This document shows, piece by piece, positions 50,428 through 62,329 of a stretch of 64,000 nucleotides of DNA. The position numbers and the translations under genes were made by a program. Source of the DNA: Aselliscus stoliczkanus (taxonomy: Eukaryota > Chordata > Mammalia > Chiroptera > Hipposideridae); the NCBI GenBank assembly GCA_033961575.1, contig CM066737.1:87540271-87604270 (forward strand), in the 5' to 3' direction. The notes beneath the pieces were generated by a model. The model saw only the letters and a program-made list of their open reading frames with translations, was not told the DNA's origin and searched no databases. Numbering within the stretch: position 1 is the first letter of the stretch; every line of letters begins with the position of its first letter.

Positions 50428-51926
50428 TGCTTGATTTTATCCATAGGCACAGCCACTGCTTTTTTATAGGTCCTTTGGAGTGCTTTCTGTTAAGGCTTTG
50501 TCCAGTTATTCAGAAGGTTAAATATGTTAGTGATCGTTTGTGAAACATCCTTCAGTCCATCTATATATTCATGGATGTCTTCATTCATCTCCCAACTTGA
50601 CCTACAAGGGGATTAATGTTATATATTTTTTTTCTTGATGTCCTATTCAAACTGAGGGAATAAGATCTATAGTATTGGAATCCTGTCAGCTTGCCCATAG
50701 GGTATTTTGAATTTTTGAAGATTTTTGATGGTCTCTTATAATCCTTGCATGCTTTTTGTTTTTAATGACTTCACTGCCATCGAAAATCATATTCAGCTAT
50801 ACATTTTTCTCCTTCTGACCTATTAGGAATTCACATTTAGCTTTGTGCACTTTGTCATTGTAGAAGCAAGGATAAAGTAATGGGATTTATGATTTAATAA
50901 GAAAACAAGCAGTGAAGCTGCTGAAATATGTTCTCAGCTTTATTTCTATGAAAAGTCTAGGTTAATGTTTATGAAATATTTTTAAACTTTTCTTTCAGAC
51001 CAGGCTTGAATTTCTTATCAATCCAATATAGTGAGATAATTTGTCTGTGCATTAAATGGATTTTAATAATAGTTACTTAATAATCTGAAAATATTACCAA
51101 AATGTAATTTATGTACTTAGTACTCTTTAAAAAATGTGTTTGGTGAAAAAGAGAGGCAACAGCTATAGAACATTAATAAGCTATTGGACTTTCTTTTAGT
51201 AACTGCAACTGAATGATAGGCTGTAAAACCTTTAATATTTTCAATAGCAATTGCATTCTTCTTTTCCCTAGATTAAGCTTGCTGATTACATTGCGTGAAG
51301 AAAATTAATTAATTTGCTCCAGTGGAGCAAGTAATGTATCATGAGTGTAACCTACCCCATTTTCCTCTGTAACAAACATGTTTGCACTCACTTTGCCTTT
51401 AAATACACAACATTTTTTTGATCACTTTCTAACTTAGAAAAATGTTGAAGTTGCTGATAGTGCTTAGAAAGCATAGTGCTAAGGAAAAAAGCACGTTGTT
51501 AAATTCAAATAATAGTTATTTATGGCTATTTAAATTTAATATTTTATACTCAGTAGTAAAAGAAATGCATGTTATTTAAATTTTTTTGTAATTAAGAATT
51601 AACGACCAATATTCAATATCATTGTGTTATAAAACATTTATTGTTCATCAAAGAGGATCTGTTGCTGTGCTTAGTTGCTGTAGGGTTTAGTTTGGGTAAG
51701 CGTATTATCTGCCCTCAGGGAGTTTCCATCTATTAGAATTCAGAAGACATTTCAAAGTATCTGAACTAATACAGCTATGTAAATTAGTGGAAACATTTAT
51801 TTTTATAATAAAAGCAATGTGTGTTCACATATATATCCTCTGTTAAATTAAGGTTACTCATATTGCATTAAATTTTTTTCCCTTCTATAACTGTCATCAT
51901 CTGAAGACAAAATGGTTAGAATAAAG

Positions 51927-52255
51927 TAGGGGTCGGCAAACTGTGGCTCGCAAGCCACATGTGGCTCTTTGGGTATGTTCCATCTCAAAAAGTCTGCCGA
52001 CCCCTGGAAGAGCCAATCCTGTCCCTCACAACAATTTAAAAATTATTTGAGAGCCATAAATTTATTTTTACATAATCACCATTGTGTGAATAATATCCTT
52101 TAAAAGTTTTATAAATGAAAGTATGATTGTTTTGTTTTCATTTTCAATTTTACTTCAGAGCCACATGTATGTACCCAAAGAGCCCCATGTGGCTCGTGAG
52201 CCACAGTTTGCTGACCCCTGGTATTTCTTCCATCTCAAAAGTTTGCTGACCCCTG
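51927..52255. mobile_element. Non-autonomous hAT (SPIN-like)
   Basis: The left end aggggtcggcaaactgtggc is inverted at the right (gtttgctgacccctg). Flanks gaataaag and gaatagag form an 8-bp target duplication with one mismatch, as expected of hAT elements. An extra copy of the right end (ccatctcaaaaagtctgccg acccctgg) lies inside at 51979-52006. The 329-bp element is non-coding. The SPIN resemblance is from memory of that family's ends. Confidence 0.8.
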
Positions 52256-52723
52256 GAATAGAGAATTGTCCTTGGTTAACCACACCTATTGGTTGCATGA
52301 CAAAGACTTTCCCTTATCCAGTTCTCTCCCTCCTTTCAAAACTGTCTTACCTGCTTGAACCTACTGGGGCTGTATATACTCCTTTCAATGCAAGTCAAAA
52401 ATCTCCTAGTCAACACCCACTAGATTTTGTTTTGGCCAAAAAATATTGAGCCCCAGAATGATAAATATCTGGAAAGAACAGGCCTTATATACACATCCTG
52501 TAGAATTAAAAATCACCACCACCACCATCGCCTTCATTTGCTCATATCAACATAATAAAAGAATTCTATTGATTACTCACAGCCAAAGTAATATGACATT
52601 GCACTTCTTGAGAGACCTCCATTGTATTCATGTATACTATCGAGAGGTCATTGTCATAAAGGAGTCCAAAATCCATGGTCTAGTCCTAGTTTTTCTTTTT
52701 TTAAATCATTGATTGGTTATATA

Positions 52724-52846
52724 GAGGGTGCCAAAAAATGGAATACACCCTTAAAGAAAGAAAAACTGTATTAAAATTGTAATAATATATACTGATAACA
52801 AAAGATGAATACAAGTCATGTGTATACATTTTTTTGGCACCCCTGG
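52724..52846 (+). mobile_element. Short MITE (Tc1/mariner-type), copy 4
   Basis: Starts gagggtgccaaaaaatgg after TA and ends ttttttggcacccctgg before TA. It lacks the middle of the long form; the junction acaagtca|tgtgtatacat is identical to copy 1. Confidence 0.9.
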
Positions 52847-53169
52847 TATATCTTACACAATTTATTAAACTTCCTTGAACCTTCCTTAGATTTCTCAACT
52901 TTAAAAGAGATGATATTGACCAAATGATTGCCAAATGAATCTGAACTTTATAATGTTCTTTTCTACACACACACCACTCTATTGTTTATGATAGCAGGGA
53001 GATAAGTTTTACATTTTAACTTGTGGGTTAAGATTTTGCAGGAAATATAAGGAGATCTTCTCCCCTAAAATGTCCTTGGCTTCAGAAAGATGCCAATAGT
53101 GTTGCACATCTGTAAAATACTATGTGAATGTATATTCCATGCAACTAAATGCTTGGGAATTGATATTAA

Positions 53170-53520
53170 ATTTACTTACAGATAAATATTTGTTCACCAA
53201 TACAACAAATATGAGTTCAGCTAATATTATTCAGCTGTTCAAGCTAACTAGTATACAGAGGAGAAAGACACTGCCCTTATCCTCGAGGGAGACAAATAGA
53301 TTCATAGACGGTCCTTCATCAGTGTGAGGCATAGGGAATGTATATATGTATGTATATGGTGTAGTTTCAGGGTGCTTTGCAGGCCCGTCATGCATTGAAC
53401 CAAGATTCATATTGTCAGAGAAGTTTTGAAGGGAGCGTGGTAATTTAGCTGACATTTAAAGGAGCAGATTAATAGGCTGTTTCAGGCAGAGAAGACTTAA
53501 TGTACGGAGGCCTGAAAGTA
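53170..53520 (-). repeat. LINE-2-like remnant, antisense
   Basis: Diverged L2 reverse-complement text: atatttgttcaccaatacaa, aagacactgcccttatcctc, ggcagagaagacttaatgta. Confidence 0.5.
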
Positions 53521-54059
53521 AAAGAGAATATCATATTACTTCTGGGAAAACACTTATGAGGAAGGATGTGCAGAAGAAGCCACAGTGGTAGCGGGAGACA
53601 TCTGCACAGTGATTTCATGGCTACTTAGGAGTCTTATGGGTGGTTATTTGTCTTCTAAATCTAGAGTGTGTTTCCTATAACTTTTTTAAAAAAGTAACAG
53701 TACACATGATACCAAGTGTAAATTAGACACTCATTGACCTCCTATCATACAGATTTTGCTGGAAGGTTTCTGTATGTTTACATCTGCAGTGAGCTCTTTA
53801 TTGAATCATTGACCTACATCAGCAGCTGTTCAGCAAAAAGGCAGATTTGTGCCTGGTTGGGAGAGTCCCATCAAATTCAAGATATCATTCTTTTACTGTG
53901 GGACCTACTTCTTTGGTAAAGGCTTGGTTTCTGTGCGTAAAACAGTGATTCAGGCTCGAGGGTATTGGGATAAGATAGTGAAATGTCATCTCTATGATGG
54001 AGTTGGCAGGAGAATTGAAAATGTGTTGACTTGCTGTGACAGTGAATTCTGTACACATA

Positions 54060-54633
54060 TGCAAGGTATGACAATTAAGTTTGCGAACTCATCATCCTAG
54101 AAAAAGTTCTACATACCTTATTGCTGAATATCACTATAGTCACCTTCTAAGTACTCCCCTTGGGAAGCTATGCACTGATGCCAGCACCTAGTCCACCCTT
54201 CAAAGCAGTTTTGGAGCTCTTTTTCTGGAATGGCCATCAGAGCTGTCATTGTGGTGTTACCCTTAATGTCCTGAATGTCATCAAAATGTTGTCTTTTCAA
54301 TATTTCCTTTATTTTTGGGTAAAGAAAAAAGTCATTAGGGGCCAGATCAGGTGAGTAGGGAGGGTGTTCCAATACAGTGATTTGTTTACTGGCTAAAAAC
54401 TCCCTCACAGACAGTGCTGTGTGAGCTGGTGCATTGTGATGCAAGAGCTGTGATTTTTTTGGAGAAAAGTTGAGGCCATCTAACTTTTTCACGCAACCTT
54501 TTCAGCACTTCCAAATAGTAAATTTGGTTAACTCTTTTTCCAAAGAAATTCATAATGAATAATCCCCCTGATGTCAAAGAAGGTTAGCAACATTGTTGCA
54601 ACTAGTTGGTAAACTTAATTGTCACACCTGGTA
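54060..54633 (-). mobile_element. Internally deleted mariner, copy 2
   Basis: Ends aggtatgacaattaagtttg and taaacttaattgtcacacct are inverted, with TA-type flanks. The - strand carries about 124 codons of the transposase C-terminus, ending in WTRCWHQCIASQGEYLEGDY, the typical mariner tail. It has the same HHN in place of HDN as copy 1, and the same 5' deletion. At about 574 bp it is a defective relative of the copy 4 kb upstream. Confidence 0.9.
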
Positions 54634-54659
54634 TAGGCCAATACAGTTTTTAGTAATCA

Positions 54660-54895
54660 GGCCAGAGTGGTAAGAATGGGCTCTGAGACATGCTGCCTGG
54701 ATTTGAATCCTAGCTGTACCACTTAGAAGCTGCGTGACCTTGAGCAAGTTACACTGTGTTTCAGTTTACTCATATGTAAGATGGTGATGATAAAGTTGTA
54801 TGGAGGATTAAATGAGTTCATATATGTAAAAGCTTTTAGGAGAGTACCTACCTGGTAAACACTAAGTGCTTGGCAACTATTAACTGTTTTTATTA
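54660..54895 (+). repeat. MIR SINE, nearly full length
   Basis: gaatgggctctgagacatgc, ggatttgaatcctagctgta, cttgagcaagttacactgtg, ggattaaatgagttcatata. Confidence 0.9.
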
Positions 54896-55070
54896 TAATT
54901 AATAAGCTAGCACAGGCTTTCTTTTGCTAAATAATTGATCAGTAACTTGAATAACATCAACAAAGAACTGATTTTCAATTCTGTGTATGGACAAATCTGG
55001 GAGGGAGGATAAAATCAAGATGAAAAACTTTCATGATATGCTATATCACTGGGTCAAAAGCCACCAAATA

Positions 55071-55180
55071 GGGCCAGCCAAGTGGCGCAGTGGTTAAGCG
55101 CTGGCCTGGGACGCCAGTGGCCCCGGTTCGGATCGCACATATGAGGGCTAGTGACACTGCCCTCAAAAAAACAAACAAAC
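55071..55180 (+). repeat. Short tRNA-derived SINE
   Basis: gccagccaagtggcgcagtg to agggctagtgacactgccct with an A-tail; target copies ccaccaaata at 55061-55070 and 55181-55190. Confidence 0.93.
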
Positions 55181-55489
55181 CCACCAAATAGAATTTAACA
55201 TGGCCTGTTACCCTCTTAATTGTTTTCTTTATTTTTGTAAATGGTTTGTTATTGAATGTCATCCATATGCTCTACATTCTAGATATAAAGATGAATAAGT
55301 ATTGGTTCTTCCCATCTAGAACATATTAACATATGCAGAGTGAGGAACAGAATGAGAAAATTAATATACTATATGACAAAGACTCTAAAAATGCTACATC
55401 AAGAGAAATGATGTACAGTATAATATTGTGTATTGTAATGTATTGTCAATGTAAAATGGGACGAGATACAGAAGAAGTACAACTTCCAT

Positions 55490-56160
55490 AAATGTTTATT
55501 GAGTTCCTACTGTGGGCAAACTGTTTTTGTTGGGTCTTGGTGAGCTCAATGAAGAAATCAGAAAAGGTTTATGTCTTAGTATTTCCCTTCCTTCGAGAAA
55601 TACCAGCAAAATGAGGATTGTGTAATTAACAGTTTACTTTCAGTTTTGACGCATACTGCAAAAGCAAACTCAGAGTGCTATAAAAGTAGAAAATAGAAGG
55701 CCAGTCGAGTGGCGCGGTGGTTAAGCGCTGGCTTGGGGAGCCAGCGGCCCCTGTTCGGGTTCCACGTATGAGGGCCAGTGACACTGCCCTCACAAAAAAA
55801 AAAAGTAGAAAATAGCATGATTCTTCTGGGGAGGTAGGGTGGGGAATAAGATAACAGGAAATTCTTCTCTGAGCAAGTGATATTGAAATGGAGATCTGAA
55901 TGATCAGTTGATACTAGCTTATTGTGTAGGAGAGAGTAGATATATGAAGGACAGGAATACAGGTGAGGATGAAAAAGTGTTCAGGTAGAGAGAAGCCTGA
56001 GCTTTAGGGCTCTGAGGCTGGAATGTTAAGAAATTAAAGGAAAGCTTGGGTGACTGGAATGCCGACAGCTAGAGGAACAATAGTGTGGCGTTGGATGCTG
56101 AGTCCCATTCTGTCCAGAGCAAGTCCTATTAAGTTTTGGTAGATTTTAACAATAAGGATA
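55490..56160 (-). repeat. LINE-2-like remnant, antisense, split by a SINE
   Basis: aaatgtttattgagttccta with tactgtgggcaaactg, then after the SINE tctgagcaagtgatattgaa and ctttagggctctgaggctgg, fits the L2 reverse complement. Confidence 0.6.
55697..55800 (+). repeat. Short tRNA-derived SINE
   Basis: gccagtcgagtggcgcggtg to agggccagtgacactgccct; target copies aaaagtagaaaata at 55682 and 55801. Confidence 0.93.
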
Positions 56161-58540
56161 ATCAAGACATGATTTATAGGCAAAATAGAATGCATTTAGT
56201 TACATTCTTATTATTAAATAGTTTGCCATGTATTTAAGAAGGCATAGCATATTGGTGAAAACTGGGGCACTCTTGAAATTACCCTGTTTGATCAGCAATG
56301 CCTCCATATACATGAATCATACCTCTGTTTCCCACACTCCCTCCTAAATGCTGTATTTATAACCACCTTCTCCTCCTCTTTATTTATTTATAACTGTCTT
56401 TCCTCCTCTTCCCCATATTCATATGAGTGTGCCCATGTGCATCTCCATTTCCAAAACTTTACATGTGGAGGAAACATAATGCAGGTATCTCATTTATTGC
56501 ACTCTGTTATAAATGATCATATGCTCATAAAATATCATGTTGTCAAACACCATACCAGCTAGCTATTGTGTTCATTTCTCGCTTTATTTCCAAAACACAT
56601 AGTATTTCTCTTCTTTCTAAATGTAAATCAAATTTTACTTAACTTCTTGCTAAATAATGGGACTTTTTCCTCACTTTCATGAAAATTATGTTTTAATTTA
56701 TATATTTAATTGAGTTTATATTTTAATCAGGAGAAACTTTCTTAAGGGTGAATAGAGGTTGAAAATGACGGAAATGATAGTATCTTCTTGCATCTAATAA
56801 CATGTTACTTTTCATAGGCTCCATGATTAATATAAAAATAACAATATACATGATATTCCTCTGCTGGCAAAAAAATCGGTAACTATTTTTAATGTCATAA
56901 ATCACAACAAGATCAATAAACATCTATGAGTGTCTTCTATGTAGGTAAAATTGTACTGTTTCATGGAGTAAAAGTGAAACATAAGGCCTAGCCCCTTTCT
57001 TTTAATCTCATGGATAGGGCTCATAGTCATATTATATAAAGATCAGTGGGATGTCTGGTCAAAATGGCAGAGTAGGTCAATGTTGTGCTTAATTCCCCTC
57101 ATGACCACATCAAAATTCCTACTACATTACAGACCAGTCATCACTGAGAATCACCTGAAGTCAAGTTAAAACGGAGCTCTACAACTAAGGAAATACAGAA
57201 GAAGCCACTTCGAGGCTGTTGAGAGGGGTGGAGATGCGGAATGGGCTGGTGCCACACTGATGTGAGACCATTAGAAATTGGGAGGGATATCTCGGCTGTG
57301 GAGGTCCCCTCCGGAGGAGTGAGGGGCCCCAGTGCCACACTAGGCTCCCCAGCACAGGGCTCCAGTGCTGGGGAGAGAAGTCCCCAAAACTTCTGCTTGT
57401 GAAAACCAGCAGAGATAGTGGCTGAGTGAGACAGAGGCAGCTGCAGTCACTGGCACACCTCTTAAAGGTACCGCACATGGACTTACTTGCTGACGGAATC
57501 ACTCACTCTGAGCTCCAGCACTGGGGCAGCAGCTGGAGAGGAGGCAGGGACCTACAGAGAGGAACTGAATTGTCTGGTTTCAGAGTGAGGGTTGGAGGGG
57601 CAGCATTCTTCTGGACGGAGGAGCTCACAGAAGCCATTGTTTCTTTGTTGAACCCTTCCTGTCTCCTGGCCTGCAGGCACAGGTGCCACTATATCTGAGT
57701 TTCCCTCAATGTGGCTAACACTGTTCCTTTATCCTGTCCCAGGTAATTCCCCGAGACCCCGCCCCAACCAACTTTCGGGCCCACCCAAGCCACTTCCATT
57801 GGCTTTTCCATACAAACAGTCTACCTTAGCTCATGCTGCAGACTTTACTAAAATCTCTCAAAGGTTCTCAAAACCCATACAAGCAGCATCTGGCCTCATG
57901 CCCCATACCTCTTGCTGAGCAGCCCTAAACCTGTCACTAGCCACTGCCAGTCTTGATTTGGGGCTTGGCCTCACCCAGGAACCTCCAAACCCAGAACGGG
58001 TGGTGACAATCTGTGGATTCCTTTGTAGCTCATGCTAGGTGGCCCCAGGACACAGGCTATGGCTGAACTTGGTCTGCAATGGGGCCCTTCCCCGGAGGCC
58101 CTGGGATCTGATACATCCAGAGGCCAGCTTCAGACAGAGCAAGAGCATCACCCTGCCATCTCCAAGGATGACACACCCAAAGACAGATTTGGCAGGCACC
58201 AGAACCCTGCTGAAGCAAATCCTGCTCCATAGGGTCTGTCCCTGCACAACAACTCCTCCACTGTAGTCACAGTCAGTCCTCACAACCAGTTGGCCCGATG
58301 GTCAGTCTCTCCCATACACATGCAAACAGCAACCAAGGATGAACTACAGTAGGAGGGCACACACCACCCACACAAGTTTCATGCCTGGAGTACCTGGATG
58401 TGTTGACCAGGGAGACTGAACCACTTGGCCCCATAGCATACCTACTATGTAAGGTCACTGAATTAAGAGCTGGAGACATAGCAGCCCTACCTAATACATA
58501 TAAGCAAACCCAGGGAAGCAGCCACAATGAGGAGACAAAT

Positions 58541-59490
58541 ATGTCCCAAATGAAAGAACAGAACAAAGCTCCAGAAAAAGAACTAAATAAAATGGAGACA
58601 AGCAATCTACCAGATACAGAGATCCAAACACTAGTTATAAGGATTCTCAGTAATCTCAGGGATAAGTTCAACAAAGAGATAGGAAACATTATAAATAACC
58701 AGTCAGAAATAAAGAATACAATAACTGAAATGAAGAATACATTAGAGGGAGTCAACAGTAGATTAGATGAAGCAGAGAATCAAATCAGTGATTTAGAAGA
58801 TAAGGTAGCAGAAAACACCAATCAGAACAGCAAAAAGAAAAAAAAAGAATCCAAAGAAATAATAGTTTAAGGGGCCTCTGGGAGAACATCAAGTGTAGCA
58901 TCGTAGAGGTACCAGGAGGAGAAAAGAGAGATCAAGGAATTGAAAACCTGTTTGAATAAATAATGATGGAAAACTTCCCTAACCTGGTGAAGAAAATAGA
59001 CTTACAAGTACAGGAAGCTCAGAGAGTCCCAAACAAGATGAACCCAATGAGGCCTAGACCAAGACACATCATAATTAAAATGCCAAAGCTTAAAGACAAA
59101 GAGAGAATCTTAAAAGCAGCAAGAGAAAAGCAGTTAGTTACCTATAAGGGAGGTCTCATAAGACTGCCAGATGATTTCTCAACAGAAACTTTGCAGGCCA
59201 GAAGGGATTGGCACAAAATATTTAAGTGATAAAAAGCAAGGACCGGGCCGGCCAAGTGGCCCGGTGGTTAAGCGCTGGCTTGGGAAGCCAGCGGCCCCGG
59301 TTCGGTCCCACATAAGAGGGACACTGCCCTCAAAAAAAAAAAAAAAGGCAACGACATACAACCAAGATTGCTCAGCAAAGCTATCATTTAGAATTGAAGG
59401 ATGGATAAAAAGCTTCCCAGACAAGAAAAAGTTAAAGGAGTTCAACACCAAACCAGTATTACAAGGATTCCAAGAGAGACTTCTTTAAGA
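58541..59490 (+). pseudogene. L1 ORF1 (RNA-binding chaperone), broken
   Basis: The N-terminal part (58541-58870) begins MSQMKEQNKAPEKELNKMET and has the coiled-coil stretch SRLDEAENQISDLEDKV. After a stop and frameshift, the RRM/C-terminal part continues at 58963-59229 (ENFPNLVKKIDLQVQEAQRV, then IIIKMPKLKDKERILKAARE). It is split by a SINE and ends at 59345-59488 (AKLSFRIEGWIKSFPDKKKL). The intact protein would be a trimeric RNA-binding chaperone of L1 RNP particles; here a stop, a frameshift and the insertion abolish it. Confidence 0.88.
59244..59346 (+). repeat. Short SINE inside L1 ORF1
   Basis: gccggccaagtggcccggtg to gagggacactgccctc and a pure A-tail; flanks gcaaggac and gcaacgac are the target copies with one mismatch. 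Confidence 0.9.
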
Positions 59491-60480
59491 TGAAAAAGAA
59501 AAAAAAGAAAAAATATAAATACTAAAATGGCAACAACTACATGTCTCTCAATAATTACTTTCAATGTAAGTGAATTGAATCAATCCATTTACAATCAATA
59601 CAATCAAAAGGTAGGGTTGCTGAATGGATAAGAAAACAAGACCCTTACACATGCTGCCTACAATAGACTCACTTAAGATCCAAAGACACACACAGGCTGA
59701 AAGTAAAGAAATGGAAAAAGATATTTCATGAAAATGGAAACCAAAAGAAAAGAGCTGGGGTAGCAATACTTATATCTGCCAAATTGACTTTAAAACAAAG
59801 ACTGTAACAAGAGGCAAAGAAGGACCTTTGTCCTTCCAGTTTTGGGTTTTATCTGAAGAAACCCAAAATGTTACTTCGATGGGACATACTCATCCATATG
59901 TTCATTGCAGCATTATTCACATAAGCCAAGGTGTGAAGGCAACCTGGGTGTCCTGAATGGATAAATGTATAAAGAAGAGGTGGTACCTATATCACTCAGC
60001 CGTAAAAAAGAATGAAATCTTGCCATCTGCAATAACATGGATGAACCTAGAGGATATTTTGCTGAGTGTAGTAAGTCAAACAGTGAAAGACAAATGTCAT
60101 ATGATTTCACTTATAAGTGGAACCTAAAGTACAAAATAACCAAACAAATGAAACAGAAACAAACTCATGGATATAGAGATAGATATGGAGAACATTTTGA
60201 TGGTTGCTAGATGGGAGGGGATTTGGGGATGAGTGAAAAAGGGGAAGGGATTAAGAAGTACAAATTGGTTTTTACACAGTGGTCATGGGAAAGTAGGGCA
60301 TAGCATAAGGAATAGCATCAATAGTATTCTAATAACTATAGTACCAGCTGGATACCAGACTAGTCAGAGGGATCACTTCTTAAACTATATGAATGTCCAA
60401 CCACTATGCTGTAAACCCGAAATTAATATAAAATAATATTGAATTTCAATTGTAATTCAAAAATTAAGGAGGGGGAAAAA

Positions 60481-60700
60481 CGGGTAATAAGAAGTCCAAA
60501 TTTCCAGGTATAAAACAAATCATGGGGATACAATGTATAGCATAGGGAATGTAGTCAATAATATTGTGATAGCATAGTACCTTGTCAGATGGTTGCTGGA
60601 CTTATGGTGATCACTTCTTTAGGTATATAAATGTTGAATAACTATGAAGTACACTTGAAACTAACATAATATTGTATTTGGTATATTTTCATTACAATCT
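60481..60700 (+). repeat. Second L1 3' UTR in tandem
   Basis: A second 3' UTR of another subfamily follows immediately: tagcatagggaatgtagtca, atggttgctggacttatggt, tgaagtacacttgaaactaa. Confidence 0.8.
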
Positions 60701-62106
60701 TAAAATCAGTGAACTGTATATAAATAACTGTTATTATGAACCAACTGATTTGTTGATTCAAATAACAATTATAATACATCATTTTTAATATTAAATCATT
60801 TTTGTATGTGTGGTGCTAGACAATTTAAGTTAATGCTGCAGATTTATTTTTATCATCAGCCACAATATTCATAAATTTTCATTATTTAGTCAGTAATGAG
60901 TTTTTCACTGTTAATCAGTTGCCATTTCATTGTTTTTTTATAGATAAAATAAATTTTTAGTTATTTTTGTATTATTGTATACCTCAGTTATCACAGCCTA
61001 AGGTAGATTAAACCAGCTAGAAATCCAAAAGCTTCAATTTACGCAAGATCTTCAAATGCTGTCCTAAAGGTGTTAAGAAATTGAAATATTGGCCATTTGC
61101 ATTTCATTTCCTTTCATTCTCTTTCCATTTGCTTAAGAAAATGCTAATAAGAAATGTAATATTTACAGGCAGAAAGCAGGGGGGAAAACAGGATAATTTA
61201 CAAACTGTTTAATAACCCTGTGAGCAATTGAGTGTTGACCATATAAATTCTTGATAATATCATTATTATACCCAGGTTGGCTGTTAAAAAGTCATAAAGG
61301 AAAGAAATCTAGACATCTGTTTTCTAGATAGTATTGGAATAGAGCTCTTATCATTGTATACCATTTAGTTGGGGAGACAGAATTTTATTTAATTAAATGA
61401 CTCATTAGTTGTATTGGGTTCCTGCCAAATTATTTCATCACAGTTTGTCAAACAGTAATTTCACAAGTGTCAGTGACAATCAAGATGTTGGACATTTGTG
61501 TTCCCTTTTCCCATCCGCTGAGTCACAATTCTCAAAGGATGTATATTATGGTGATTCAATCATACCTTAGACTTCACCTTGCATTTTACTAATCAGCCAA
61601 GTTAATTTGGAAACAAAATTATGCCCATAGTATATGAAATAACAAGCATTTTTCTTCCCTGCATTGGTCTCTGGTGTTTGGGTCCTAGAGGCACCTGGGA
61701 CCTAATGGCACATTTGCTGTGTAGGCCCCAAATGGGAGGCAAGTTTCTGTTAATCACTTCATTGCATCAAATAGCCTAGTTAGCACCCATAGAGTGAGGA
61801 AGAAAGTGCTTCCGGCAAAGTAGCTAGCTAATCAGAACTCCGTGAAGAGTTCTCAGCAAATGACTAGCTGCCTAGTCTGTTCAGTGAGTGACTTAATGGT
61901 CTTCTTGCATTATGGAATATCTAACATTCTTTCCCATGTATAATCACTATTACTATAAAGGGGGAGTTTTTGAATAAGAATTCTGTTGCTGCACTACACT
62001 TGGCCAATCCACACCCATTGATACTCTATTTTAAACCTTGGGTCAGTATAGGAATAGTACTTGATTTTCCTAATACCATCCTTCATGGTTTGAGTTATCA
62101 ATCTTT

Positions 62107-62273
62107 TCATTTTTATTTTATTTTTTTTAATTACAGGTCTACAAAACAATGTGATAGACATTTCACCCCTCACAAAGTGATAAACCCCCCAATCTACTAC
62201 CCCTCTGACATTGAATATAGCTGTTATAATTCCAATGACTATATTCCCTATGCTGCACTCCACATCCTGTGAA

Positions 62274-62329
<56 letters not shown>

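Larger units (their letters stand above)
57046..60480 (+). mobile_element. L1 with ORF1 but ORF2 mostly deleted (HAL1-like)
   Basis: Order: 5' UTR (57046-58540, starting near tctggtcaaaatggcagagt); ORF1 (58541 to about 59490); inter-ORF and ORF2 endonuclease start (59520-59823; actcacttaagatccaaaga); then a direct jump to the ORF2 C-terminus (59824-60120; ttcattgcagcattattcac, tcactcagccgtaaaaaaga) and 3' UTR (to 60480). Reverse transcriptase is absent. The ORF2 junction equals that of the L1 at 37.4 kb. A short SINE interrupts ORF1 near its end. Confidence 0.88.

Noticed and set aside
58273..58755. 160-codon - strand open reading frame
   Set aside because: It is antisense to the L1 5' UTR and ORF1, and is most likely a shadow of that sequence.
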